Below are positions 1-6,828 of a stretch of DNA of 11,541 nt, one piece after another. Source of the stretch: Rhodospirillaceae bacterium CCH5-H10. GTDB taxonomy: Bacteria > Pseudomonadota > Alphaproteobacteria > Reyranellales > Reyranellaceae. The stretch is from the NCBI GenBank assembly GCA_001557035.1, contig LSKJ01000121.1, forward strand, positions 1 to 11,541, in the 5' to 3' direction. The notes beneath the pieces were generated by a model. It saw only the letters and a program-made list of their open reading frames with translations. It did not search any database and was not told where the DNA came from. The position numbers and the translations under genes are program-made. The first letter of the stretch is position 1. The number at the start of each line of letters is the position of its first letter.

Positions 1-11
1 CGTTTGTTGCC

Positions 12-52
12 CATCCTTCGAGACGCCGCGCAAGGCGCGGCTCCTCAGGATG
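12..52. repeat. REP-like imperfect palindromic repeat
   Basis: The outer arms CATCCT (12-17) and AGGATG (47-52) are complementary. The inner arms CCGCGC (26-31) and GCGCGG (35-40) form a perfect 6-bp stem around a 3-base AAG loop, and the partly paired stretches 20-25 and 41-46 join the two. From memory, very similar hairpins with CATCCT/AGGATG ends are scattered between genes in Bradyrhizobium-like and related alphaproteobacterial genomes; this copy count cannot be tested here. It lies 34 bp beyond the stop codon of the methionine-synthase-like gene, so it may also help end or stabilise that transcript. There is no run of T after the hairpin, so it is not a typical intrinsic terminator. Confidence 0.6.
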
Positions 53-85
53 AGGAGGTGGTGATCGATCCACGTCGGAAAGACT

Positions 86-1117
86 TTAGCCGAGTTCCTT
101 CCGCACGATCGCGGCGCCTTCGCTGAGCGCCTTCAGCTTTCCGAACGCCGTCGCGCGCGGGAGATATTTCATCCCGCAGTCGGGAGCGGGCAGGAGCTTG
201 TCGGGCCCGATATGCTTCAACCCGGCGCGGATGCGCTCGGCGACTTTCTGAGGCGTTTCGATTTCGGGATCGCTGAGGTCGATCACACCCAGCATCACCT
301 TCTTGGGCGCCAGGTCCTTGAGCACGCCGAGGTCGATCTTGGGCTGGGCGGACTCGATGGAGATCTGCTGGGCGATCGTGTCGGAAAGCTGCGGCAGGAA
401 GGAATAGCCGGTGGGCTTCAGGCCGGTCACGACCGCGGCATACCCGAAGCACAGATGCACGACGGTCGGCACGGTGAGGCCCTGCAGCGCGCGGTTGATC
501 GCCTTCACCGCATAGCGCTGCGCTTCGTCAGGATTGTTACGCAACCACGGCTCGTCGAGCTGGATCACGTCGGCGCCTGCCTTGACGAGTTCGTGCGCCT
601 CCTCGTTCACGGCCTGCGCGTAGTCCATGCACATGGCCTCGGCATCCTTGTAGAACTCGTCCTTCACCTGCTGTCCCATGGTGAAGGGGCCGGGCAGGGT
701 GATCTTGGCCAGCTTGCCGGTATTGGCGCGCAGGAACTGCATGTCGCGCAATTCGACGGGCCGCGTGCGCCGGATCTTGCCGACGACCCGCGGAACCGGC
801 GTGCGATTGCCGGTCCGGTTCACGATCTCCGCCGGGTTCTCGTCGTCGATGCCCTCGAGGGCCGTCGCAAAGCGGTTGGAATAGCTTTCACGCCGCATCT
901 CACCATCGGTGACGATGTCGATGCCGGCGCGCTCCATGTCGCGGATGGCAAGCAGGGTGGCGTCGTCCTGGGCCTGTTCGAGCCAGGGCTCGGGGACGCG
1001 CCACAGCTCCTTCAGGCGTGTGCGCGGGACGACCTTGCTTAGCATCTCGCGGTTCACCAGCCAGTCGGGCTGGGGGTAGGAGCCGACGACGGTGGTCTGG
1101 AGGAGCGTTTCGCCCAT
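86..1117 (-). CDS. Cobalamin-independent methionine synthase catalytic (MetE C-terminal) domain protein
   Basis: A 343-residue cytoplasmic protein matching the C-terminal, zinc-bearing half of MetE (COG0620), a (beta/alpha)8 barrel that transfers a methyl group to a zinc-bound thiol such as homocysteine. Family zinc ligands are visible: His221 and Cys223 in VVHLCFGY, Glu255 in the ISIES segment, and Cys314 in APDCGMKYLPR. The substrate-binding QLDEPWL motif is at 186-192. Full MetE is about 750 residues; the N-terminal half that helps bind polyglutamylated folate is absent, as in many stand-alone homologues, so the methyl donor is uncertain. The reading frame stays open upstream to 1435, but the ATG at 1117 is chosen because family similarity begins at once (ETLLQTTVVGSYPQPDW), a weak GGAA ribosome site lies 7 bases ahead, and a longer form would run into the divergent phospholipase gene. 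The general fold is sure; the exact reaction is not. Confidence 0.88.
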   Translation of the reverse strand: MGETLLQTTVVGSYPQPDWLVNREMLSKVVPRTRLKELWRVPEPWLEQAQDDATLLAIRDMERAGIDIVTDGEMRRESYSNRFATALEGIDDENPAEIVNRTGNRTPVPRVVGKIRRTRPVELRDMQFLRANTGKLAKITLPGPFTMGQQVKDEFYKDAEAMCMDYAQAVNEEAHELVKAGADVIQLDEPWLRNNPDEAQRYAVKAINRALQGLTVPTVVHLCFGYAAVVTGLKPTGYSFLPQLSDTIAQQISIESAQPKIDLGVLKDLAPKKVMLGVIDLSDPEIETPQKVAERIRAGLKHIGPDKLLPAPDCGMKYLPRATAFGKLKALSEGAAIVRKELG

Positions 1118-1120
1118 TGT

Positions 1121-1133
1121 GAAATTCCATTTC
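1121..1133. promoter_or_regulatory. Short inverted repeat over the methionine-synthase-like gene's ribosome site
   Basis: GAAAT, three bases, then ATTTC forms a 5-bp inverted repeat that starts 3 bases upstream of the start codon at 1117 and covers its weak GGAA ribosome-binding site. It could be part of an operator or an RNA hairpin. A 5-bp arm is short enough to arise by chance, so this is weak. Confidence 0.2.
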
Positions 1134-1161
1134 TCTCGAAGCCGTGATTGCACGTCAGTCT

Positions 1162-1179
1162 GGGACTCGATTAAGTCCC
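1162..1179. promoter_or_regulatory. Inverted repeat immediately upstream of the phospholipase D gene
   Basis: GGGACT (1162-1167) and AGTCCC (1174-1179) are perfect 6-bp inverted arms around the 6-base spacer CGATTA, ending 5 bases before the chosen ATG at 1185. No separate Shine-Dalgarno sequence is visible for that ATG. The element therefore could be an operator in the 67-bp divergent promoter region shared with the methionine-synthase-like gene, or an RNA stem-loop that affects translation start. Which of these applies is an inference. Confidence 0.4.
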
Positions 1180-1184
1180 TGTCC

Positions 1185-2975
1185 ATGTTCGCACGCCTTG
1201 CCTTGCTGCTGATCCTCGTCGTGGCCGGTTCCTGTAGCGGCGACCTGCCCAGCAGCGCGATCAGCGACAGCCAGGCGGAACGCAATTTCGGCATCCTGCG
1301 GTCTTCGACTTCCATCGTGGCCCTGATTCGCGAGCGCGACATCAAGCCTCCTGACCTGTCCGCGCCGGATCCGCTGCTGCAGTTGCAGCGCGAGCTTGCC
1401 AAGAGCGACCCGGCCGGCACCTTCGCCGGCGTCACCTACGACCTGACGCGTGGCAACGGCCTCGCGGTCGACTGGCTGGTGCAGACGCCCAACCGCTGGG
1501 GGCGAAAGGCGGATGACCTCAGCTGGTTCGAGATGGGCTGCAAGGACTGCGAGCCCGACATCTCGTTGCCGGCCTGCAGCACGGATGCCGACTGCAAGGG
1601 CGGCACCTGCAGCGCGGTCTGGCCGCGAACCGCCGGCCTGCGCACCACCGCGCGCAAGGTCTGCCTCGGTCACTCCGATGCGCTGCCGCTGCGGATTCAC
1701 AATCTCGTCGCCAGCGCCCGGCAGAGCGTCGACATCGTCGAGTTGCAGCCGGCGCCGACCGGGCGCTTCACCGCCGCGCTTCGTGCCGCCATTGCCGAAC
1801 TGGCCTTCAGCCGCCGGCAGATCGAGGTCCGTGTCCTGATCGGCCAGTTTCCGCCCAAGGGCGTGGACGCGGCGGCGTTCCTCAAGGAGCTGACCGACAC
1901 GGCGCGCGACATTCCGGGATCGCGTGTCACGGTCAGCGTATCGGCCATGCGGACCTGCACCGTCCTCGAATCCTGCAACAGCTTTTCGTGGAACCACGGC
2001 AAGTTCATCGTGGTGGATGGACGGGAGGCCATCGTCGGCGGTCACAATCTCTGGACCGAGGATTATCTCACCGACAATCCGGTCCACGACCTCTCGATGC
2101 AGGTGAAGGGCCCTGCAGCGGCCAGCGCCTCGCGCTTTGCCGACCGGCTGTGGAGCTATGTCTGCAGCAATCTCAACTACAAGGACTCGATCTCGCTCGT
2201 GACGTACGTCCCGGGCCAGAGCGAGCCCGGCCAGCGCTGTCCGGCGGCTTTGGCGACGCGCCGCCCGGTTGCCGGCTCCGGCGGCGTCGAGATCATGGGC
2301 ATCGGCCGGCTGGGTGCCGGAATCACCGACGACTTCGCCAACCAGAGCGAGCTGGCGCGCGATCTCATGTTCGGGGCCGCCCGCAAGACGATCCGCATCG
2401 CCCAACAGGATCTGGGCTTCCGGCTGGGGCGCTCGGATACGCTGTTTGCCGAGAGCGCGCTCGACGAGATGATCGACCTGATGGAGCGGGACGGCGACGT
2501 CTACGTCGTGCTCTCCAATCCCGGCTCGATCGGCAATGGTGGGAGCCCGTATTACAACGACGTCCCGCTTGAGGTGCTGGCGAAGCGCCTGAAGGACATC
2601 GTGCAGAAACGCATCGACACGGCCGATCCGCGGTCGCGCTACGCCATCCGCAAGGGCCCCGATCCCGTGAACGCGCTGCTGTGCAGCCGCTTCCACCTCG
2701 CCCCCTTCCGCTTCGGGCCGGACGATTCCTGGCCCGGCGGCAAGACCATCGCCAACCACTCCAAGCTCTGGATGGTCGACGACCGCATCTTCTACATCGG
2801 CTCCGACAACATGTACCCGGTGAACCTGCAGGAATTCGGCTTCATCGTCGACGACCGCAAGGCCGCCGACACGCTGCTCGATTCCTACTGGAATCCGCTC
2901 TGGCAATGGTCGAAGCGTGCCGCCGTCTCGGGCGACGGCGTCGAGAAGTGTATCTTCCGCGAGATCATCAAGTAA
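1185..2975 (+). CDS. Secreted/lipid-anchored phospholipase D, two HKD motifs, Cys-rich insert
   Basis: A 596-residue member of the phospholipase D superfamily. Two HxKxxxxD motifs are complete: His271-Lys273-Asp278 (NHGKFIVVDG), followed by GGHNLW, and His525-Lys527-Asp532 (NHSKLWMVDD), followed by IGSDNMYP. Two motifs about 254 residues apart in one chain, plus the flanking VGGHNLWTEDYL and FYIGSDNMYPVNLQEFG segments, recall Streptomyces-type secreted phospholipase D, which hydrolyses or transphosphatidylates phospholipids. Residues 1-17 form a hydrophobic signal ending in AGSC, a permissible lipobox with lipidation at Cys17; Ser18 would favour outer-membrane sorting. A plain signal peptide is the alternative. 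Residues 119-160 hold six cysteines (119, 122, 131, 137, 142, 160) with CSTDADCKGGTC spacing, probably disulfide-bonded outside the cytoplasm. The frame is open from 1092, but the ATG at 1185 directly begins the signal sequence. It is monocistronic, ending 6 bp from the convergent amidase gene. Confidence 0.88.
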   Translation: MFARLALLLILVVAGSCSGDLPSSAISDSQAERNFGILRSSTSIVALIRERDIKPPDLSAPDPLLQLQRELAKSDPAGTFAGVTYDLTRGNGLAVDWLVQTPNRWGRKADDLSWFEMGCKDCEPDISLPACSTDADCKGGTCSAVWPRTAGLRTTARKVCLGHSDALPLRIHNLVASARQSVDIVELQPAPTGRFTAALRAAIAELAFSRRQIEVRVLIGQFPPKGVDAAAFLKELTDTARDIPGSRVTVSVSAMRTCTVLESCNSFSWNHGKFIVVDGREAIVGGHNLWTEDYLTDNPVHDLSMQVKGPAAASASRFADRLWSYVCSNLNYKDSISLVTYVPGQSEPGQRCPAALATRRPVAGSGGVEIMGIGRLGAGITDDFANQSELARDLMFGAARKTIRIAQQDLGFRLGRSDTLFAESALDEMIDLMERDGDVYVVLSNPGSIGNGGSPYYNDVPLEVLAKRLKDIVQKRIDTADPRSRYAIRKGPDPVNALLCSRFHLAPFRFGPDDSWPGGKTIANHSKLWMVDDRIFYIGSDNMYPVNLQEFGFIVDDRKAADTLLDSYWNPLWQWSKRAAVSGDGVEKCIFREIIK

Positions 2976-2981
2976 GCGGTG

Positions 2982-4388
2982 TCAGGCGCTCGCGGGATCG
3001 ATCGGCGTCACGATCCCTTCGGCGGCTTCGATGACCTCGCCGGCGTCGAGACAGAGATCCTCGCGATTGCGCATCGACATGATCTGGACGCCGGTGCGCA
3101 GCTTGCCGTGACTGCCGACCGGCACGGCGAGGCCGGGCAGGCCGAACAGCGGTGCGACCAGGGCAGAGCGCATCGATTCCAGTACCTCCCGCTGGCCGTC
3201 CGGGGTGATATCCGCCACTTGCTTGGGCGGCAGGTCGCACAAGGTCGGGAAGATGACCAGCGGCCATTGCTGCATGAAGGTCATCCACTTGAACAGCAGC
3301 GCCTCGCGCTCCGTCAGCGCGCCGACGTAAGTCGCGAGATCGACCGGCTTGTGGATGGAGAGCCAGGCCTGCATGGCCGCGATACCGTCCGGATCGCCCA
3401 TCTTCTGCATCATCGGCCACAGGCCGTCGAACACGTCGGTGACACAGATCTGATGCCACAGCTCGACGCAGCGCTCGATGTCGGGCGGCAGGATTTCCTC
3501 GACGACATAGCCAGCGGCGCGGAGATGCTTGCCGGCCAGCCGCACCGCCGCGACCTGGGCAGGGTGGCTCTTGCCACCGGGAACTTCGGGCACGATCGCG
3601 ACCTTGATCGGCCGCGCCGGCGGCGTGCCGCGCATCGGCACGTCGTTCCAGCGCCAGTCGCGCCGGTCGCCGCGCGCCATGACTTCGAGGGCGAGGCGGG
3701 CGTCGCGGACGGTGCGCGTGTGCGGTCCCTGCGTCGCCATCAGGATCGCGCCGATCGGCCGGCCCGAGGCAGCACCGGTCGGGTTGAAGGAGGGAATGCG
3801 GGCAAAGCCGGTACGCAGGCCGACCACGCCGTTGCAGTATGCCGGGATGCGGACGGAGCCGCCGATGTCGTTGCCGTGGGCGATCGCGCCGATGCCGGTC
3901 GCCGTCGCAGCACCCGCGCCGCCGCTGGAGCCGCCCGGCGTCACGCTCGGATCGCGCGGGTTCAGCGTGCGGCCGTGCAGGGCGTTGTCGGAGAAGATGC
4001 GCATCGAGAAGGCGGGCGCATTGGTGCGGCCCACGATGATCGCGCCGGCATGCTTCAGGTTGGCGACGACCGGACTGTCTTCCTGGGCGATCAGGTCCTT
4101 CAGCGGTATGACGCCGTTGTCGGTGGGCAGGCCGGCCTGGTCGACGTTGATCTTGGTCGTGACGGGAACGCCATGCAGCGGCGGCAGGGCATGGCCCCGC
4201 GCGCGGGCGGCGTCGGCCGTTTCGGCCTCGGCGCGGGCCTCGTCCTCCAGTACGCGCACGACGGCGTTGATGGCGGGATTGACCTTGTGCAGGCGGCCGA
4301 GGACGGAGTCGACGGCCTCCCGAGCCGAAGCCTGCCCGGTGCGGATCAGGCGCGCCAGGTCGGTCGCGTCGTACTGCCAAAGCTCCAT
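2982..4388 (-). CDS. Amidase signature (AS) family hydrolase
   Basis: A 468-residue amidase-signature enzyme, a normal length for the family, cleaving a carboxamide or related C-N bond in the cytoplasm. The Ser-cisSer-Lys triad is complete: Lys79 in GVPVTTK, cis-Ser154 in TPGGSSGG (150-157), and nucleophile Ser178 in GNDIGGSVRIPA (172-183). The 24-residue spacing between the two serines is the family standard. There is no signal peptide. The ATG at 4388 is preferred because GAGGG (4393-4397) sits 4 bases ahead; a TTG at 4403, overlapping the previous stop codon, would add 5 residues. It is the last gene of a leftward unit after a VOC protein (11-bp gap) and a LysR regulator. It could not be a GatA tRNA amidotransferase subunit in an obvious way, since no gatB or gatC is adjacent. 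The natural substrate is not evident from sequence. Confidence 0.9.
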   Translation of the reverse strand: MELWQYDATDLARLIRTGQASAREAVDSVLGRLHKVNPAINAVVRVLEDEARAEAETADAARARGHALPPLHGVPVTTKINVDQAGLPTDNGVIPLKDLIAQEDSPVVANLKHAGAIIVGRTNAPAFSMRIFSDNALHGRTLNPRDPSVTPGGSSGGAGAATATGIGAIAHGNDIGGSVRIPAYCNGVVGLRTGFARIPSFNPTGAASGRPIGAILMATQGPHTRTVRDARLALEVMARGDRRDWRWNDVPMRGTPPARPIKVAIVPEVPGGKSHPAQVAAVRLAGKHLRAAGYVVEEILPPDIERCVELWHQICVTDVFDGLWPMMQKMGDPDGIAAMQAWLSIHKPVDLATYVGALTEREALLFKWMTFMQQWPLVIFPTLCDLPPKQVADITPDGQREVLESMRSALVAPLFGLPGLAVPVGSHGKLRTGVQIMSMRNREDLCLDAGEVIEAAEGIVTPIDPASA

Positions 4389-4399
4389 GATACCCTCGC

Positions 4400-4762
4400 T
4401 CAACGCTGCTTCGTTTCCATTCCGAAGAAGATCATGTTGCCGTCCATATCCGCAATGGCGAAGTCGCGTAGGCCATAATCCTGGTCTTTCGGCGCGTTGA
4501 GGATCTTTGCGCCACGCCGCACGAGATCGGCATGCACCGCGTCGACATCGTCGACATAGATGCTTACGGCGCCATGGCCGGGCGGGCGCGGCGCCTGTGC
4601 GGCGGCGACCAGATGCAAGCTGACTTCGCCCGAGCAGAGCCCGACATAGAAGGTTGGCGTGCCGTACTCGAAGGCGACATCGAAGCCGACGCAGTCGCGG
4701 TAGTAGGCAAGGCTGGCCGCCGCGTCCTTGACGGTGAAGATCGTGGTACTGCCACGCATCAT
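4400..4762 (-). CDS. VOC-fold (glyoxalase/bleomycin resistance-like) protein
   Basis: A 120-residue single vicinal-oxygen-chelate domain with paired beta-alpha-beta-beta-beta modules: STTIFTVKDAAASLAYY leading into VGFDVAFEYG at the N-terminus, and GAVSIYVDDVDAVHADLVRRG with FAIADMDGNMIFFG at the C-terminus. The usual first metal-binding histidine of the N-terminal strand is missing (Ile/Phe instead) and the usual late glutamate is replaced by Gly in IFFG, although His50 (SLHLV) remains. This looks more like the non-catalytic ligand-binding, bleomycin-resistance-like branch than a metal-dependent glyoxalase or dioxygenase; that is inferred. The start ATG at 4762 overlaps the lysR stop as ATGA and has GGGAGAGG (4767-4774) well placed inside the lysR 3' end; an immediately following ATG at 4759 is possible. 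This coupling argues for cotranslation with the regulator. The amidase gene follows 11 bp later. Confidence 0.82.
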   Translation of the reverse strand: MMRGSTTIFTVKDAAASLAYYRDCVGFDVAFEYGTPTFYVGLCSGEVSLHLVAAAQAPRPPGHGAVSIYVDDVDAVHADLVRRGAKILNAPKDQDYGLRDFAIADMDGNMIFFGMETKQR

Positions 4763-5631
4763 TTCGCCTCTCCCTTGGTCACGTGCTTCTGGAAGGCGAG
4801 CAGGGCGCTGGAGGGAAGCATGTCGCGCCGGCGGACGAAGACGGTCTGCACCCGCGATTCGCTGGCGGGGAGCCGGTGTGCCCGGACGGCGCCGCCGCGC
4901 CAGACGGGCCCGATCAGCGTTCGCGGCAGCAGCGTGATGCCGAGCCCCGCCGCCACAGCTCCCAGAATGGCCTCCAGCGTGCCGAATTCGAGCCGGCGTA
5001 GGCCGACCACACCGCGACGCGCCAGCAATTCCTCCAGCCGTTGGCGGTAGGAGCAGCCGGCTCGCAGGATGACGAGGCGCAGGTCGGGACGTCTCAAGAC
5101 TGCAGCCAGCGACGATTCCGTCGGGGCGCTCAGCAAAGCGAGCTCCTCGGTGAAGCACGGCATCGAGACGAGTTGCGGATGGACGACGGGGCCGCAGACG
5201 AAGGCGCCTTCGAGGTCGCGGTTCAGAACACGCTCCACCATCTCGGCGGTCGTGCCCGTGCGCAGCACGACATCGACGCCGGGATGGGCGCGTACATAGG
5301 AAGCGAGCAGGGGTGAGAGCCGCAGCGCGGCCGTCGTCTCCAGCGAGCCCACGGTCAGCGTGCCGCGCGGCGCGCCGTCGTCTCGCGCGGCGCGGCCGGC
5401 CTCATCGAGCAGGGCGCCCACGCGCGTCGCATAGGGCATCAACCGCTGGCCGGCCGGGGTGAGGCGCGCGCCGGCCCGGCTGCGTTCGAACAGCAGGACG
5501 CCCAGCGTCTCTTCGAGGCGTCGAACCCTCTGCGTGACGTTCGACTGCACCGTGTTCAGCTCGCGCGCGGCGCGGCCCATGCCGCCGAGGCGCGCTACCG
5601 CCTCGAAGGTGGTCAGATCCCTGGCATCCAT
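4759..5631 (-). CDS. LysR-family transcriptional regulator (first of two)
   Basis: A 290-residue LysR-type regulator of typical length. The N-terminal winged helix-turn-helix is clear (about residues 5-62: LTTFEAVARLGGMGRAARELN, then a TVQSNVTQRVRRLEETLG recognition region and LFERSRAGARLTPAG), followed by the usual linker helix and a periplasmic-binding-protein-like effector domain from about residue 90. The ATG at 5631 gives the standard LysR beginning (MDARDLTTFEAVA); no strong ribosome site is seen ahead. It is divergent from the nitronate monooxygenase gene across 94 bp, the classic layout for a LysR protein controlling its neighbour, and it is also the first gene of its own unit, coupled by ATGA to the VOC gene and then the amidase. 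It probably regulates both directions. The inducer is unknown; a nitro, nitronate or amide compound would fit the neighbours but is only inference. Confidence 0.93.
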   Translation of the reverse strand: MDARDLTTFEAVARLGGMGRAARELNTVQSNVTQRVRRLEETLGVLLFERSRAGARLTPAGQRLMPYATRVGALLDEAGRAARDDGAPRGTLTVGSLETTAALRLSPLLASYVRAHPGVDVVLRTGTTAEMVERVLNRDLEGAFVCGPVVHPQLVSMPCFTEELALLSAPTESSLAAVLRRPDLRLVILRAGCSYRQRLEELLARRGVVGLRRLEFGTLEAILGAVAAGLGITLLPRTLIGPVWRGGAVRAHRLPASESRVQTVFVRRRDMLPSSALLAFQKHVTKGEAK

Positions 5632-5725
5632 GGCATCAGAATATCAGATGGCAACGATTAGTATAAATCACTGATTGGAATGCCGGGACGTCGCCTAAAC
5701 TGCGGCCGTGAACAGGAGAACAGCC
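5632..5725. promoter_or_regulatory. Divergent lysR / nitronate monooxygenase promoter region with palindrome
   Basis: This 94-bp gap is locally AT-rich in an otherwise GC-rich window. It holds an exact inverted repeat AATCA-C-TGATT (5666-5676) and a nearby direct repeat ATCAGA (two copies at about 5635-5648). TTGGAA (5675-5680) and TAAACT (5696-5701), 15 bases apart, could be a weak rightward promoter touching the palindrome. On the minus strand TATACT (5660-5665) is a fair -10 for lysR, giving a leader of about 20 bases. A LysR-type protein bound at the palindrome would sit next to the rightward -35 and over the leftward promoter, the usual arrangement for activation plus autorepression. Promoter placement is by eye only. 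Confidence 0.45.
5714..5718 (+). promoter_or_regulatory. Ribosome binding site deciding the nitronate monooxygenase start
   Basis: AGGAG lies 7 bases ahead of the ATG at 5726. This selects that ATG over the in-frame GTG at 5708, which would add 6 residues and place the ribosome site inside the gene. Confidence 0.7.
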
Positions 5726-6799
5726 ATGAAGTGGCAGGACCGCCGCCTTCTCGACCTTTTCGGCATCGAGCATCCCATCCTCCAGGCGCCGATGGCCGGC
5801 GTGACCTCGCCGCAGATGGCGATCGCAACCTCCGAGGCCGGCGCGCTGGGCTCGATCGCCGGTGCGATGCTGACGGCAGACGGGCTGCGCCAGGAATTCC
5901 AGATGGTGAAACAGGGCACGGCCAGGCCGTTCAACGTGAACTTCTTCGTGCACAAGGCGCCCACCGTCGATGCCGCGCGGGATGACGCCTGGCGCAAGAA
6001 GCTCGCCGGCTACTACGGGGAGCTGGGCGTGGCGCCGGGCACCAAGGGACCGTCGCGCGCCGCCTTCGACGGAGGCGCCTGCGATCTGGTGCTGGAATTC
6101 ATGCCCAGGGTGGCGAGCTTCCATTTCGGCCTGCCCGACAAGACGCTGATGCAGCGCCTGAAGGCGGCCGGCATCGTGATCATCGCCTCCGCGACGACGG
6201 CCGAGGAAGCGCGCTGGCTGGAGGGCGAGGGTGTCGACGCCGTCATCGCCCAGGGCGCCGAGGCGGGCGGTCATCGCGGCATGTTCCTGGTGGACGACAT
6301 CTCGCGCCAGGCCGGGACGATGGCGCTGGTGCCTCAGGTCGTCGATGCGGTGAAGGTGCCGGTGATCGCCGCCGGCGGTATCGGCGACGGGCGCGGCATC
6401 GCGGCGGCGCTGGCGCTGGGCGCCGCGGGGGCGCAGATCGGCACGGCCTTCATGCTGGCGCCGGAAGCGCGGACAGGTGCCCTGCACCGCGCGGCGCTGA
6501 AGAAGGCCAACGACAACAGCACGGTCCTCACCAACGTGTTCACCGGCCGCCCCGCGCGCGGCATCGTGAACCGCATCGTGAGCGAGGTCGGGCCGATGAG
6601 TCCCGACGCACCGACCTTTCCTTTGACGGCCGAGGCGACCCAGCCGCTGCGCGGCCCCGCCGAGGCCAAGGGCTCGACCGACTTCACGCCGCTGTGGAGC
6701 GGGCAGGCGCCGACTCTGGCGCGCGAGATGGGTGCCGGCGAGATCGTGAAGTCGATGGTGCGCGAAACCGAGGCAGTCCTCAGTCGCGTTCGCGGCTGA
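5726..6799 (+). CDS. Nitronate monooxygenase (2-nitropropane dioxygenase family)
   Basis: A 357-residue FMN-dependent TIM-barrel enzyme that oxidises alkyl nitronates such as propionate 3-nitronate to carbonyl compounds and nitrite, cytoplasmic. Class I signatures are in order: PILQAPMAGVTSP (17-29), NVNFFVHK (70-77), SFHFGLP with the putative catalytic His133 (131-137), IIASATTAEEA (152-162), QGAEAGGHRG (176-185) and the phosphate-binding AAGGIGDGRG (215-224). Length is normal. It starts at an ATG with a good AGGAG site. It stands alone on its strand, divergent from a LysR regulator and convergent with a second LysR gene 29 bp beyond its stop; no clear terminator hairpin is visible in that gap. 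Its role could be detoxification of nitro compounds or use of them as a nitrogen source. Enoyl-ACP reductase FabK shares the fold, but the AGGHRG-type motif and overall length favour the monooxygenase. Confidence 0.9.
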   Translation: MKWQDRRLLDLFGIEHPILQAPMAGVTSPQMAIATSEAGALGSIAGAMLTADGLRQEFQMVKQGTARPFNVNFFVHKAPTVDAARDDAWRKKLAGYYGELGVAPGTKGPSRAAFDGGACDLVLEFMPRVASFHFGLPDKTLMQRLKAAGIVIIASATTAEEARWLEGEGVDAVIAQGAEAGGHRGMFLVDDISRQAGTMALVPQVVDAVKVPVIAAGGIGDGRGIAAALALGAAGAQIGTAFMLAPEARTGALHRAALKKANDNSTVLTNVFTGRPARGIVNRIVSEVGPMSPDAPTFPLTAEATQPLRGPAEAKGSTDFTPLWSGQAPTLAREMGAGEIVKSMVRETEAVLSRVRG

Positions 6800-6828
6800 T
6801 TCCGCGCTCCCCGGGCCTTCAGGCGAGA

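Noticed and set aside
1118..1435. N-terminal extension of the methionine-synthase-like protein up to the start at 1435
   Set aside because: The extra 106 residues have no family similarity and would lie opposite the signal peptide and N-terminus of the phospholipase D gene.
1155..2906. A 583-codon open frame on the minus strand opposite the phospholipase D gene
   Set aside because: Its protein is rich in Arg, Ala, Gly and Asp with no recognisable domain. It mirrors the codon pattern of the real gene with both HKD motifs; long antisense frames are expected in GC-rich DNA.
1185..2975. Toxin-immunity or anti-phage PLD-type nuclease system
   Set aside because: PLD-fold defence nucleases are usually small, cytoplasmic and next to helicases or sensors. 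This one has an export signal, two HKD motifs and no such partners.
2979..4478. A 499-codon plus-strand open frame opposite the amidase gene (and other long frames there)
   Set aside because: Low-complexity composition, no family motifs, and the opposite strand carries a complete amidase catalytic triad.
4763..5158. N-terminal extension making the VOC protein 252 residues
   Set aside because: It would lie in the lysR coding region in another frame. The VOC domain begins at the ATGA-overlapping start with a good ribosome site.
6800..6828. Terminator between the convergent nitronate monooxygenase and second lysR gene
   Set aside because: The 29-bp gap shows no stable hairpin followed by a T run on either strand.
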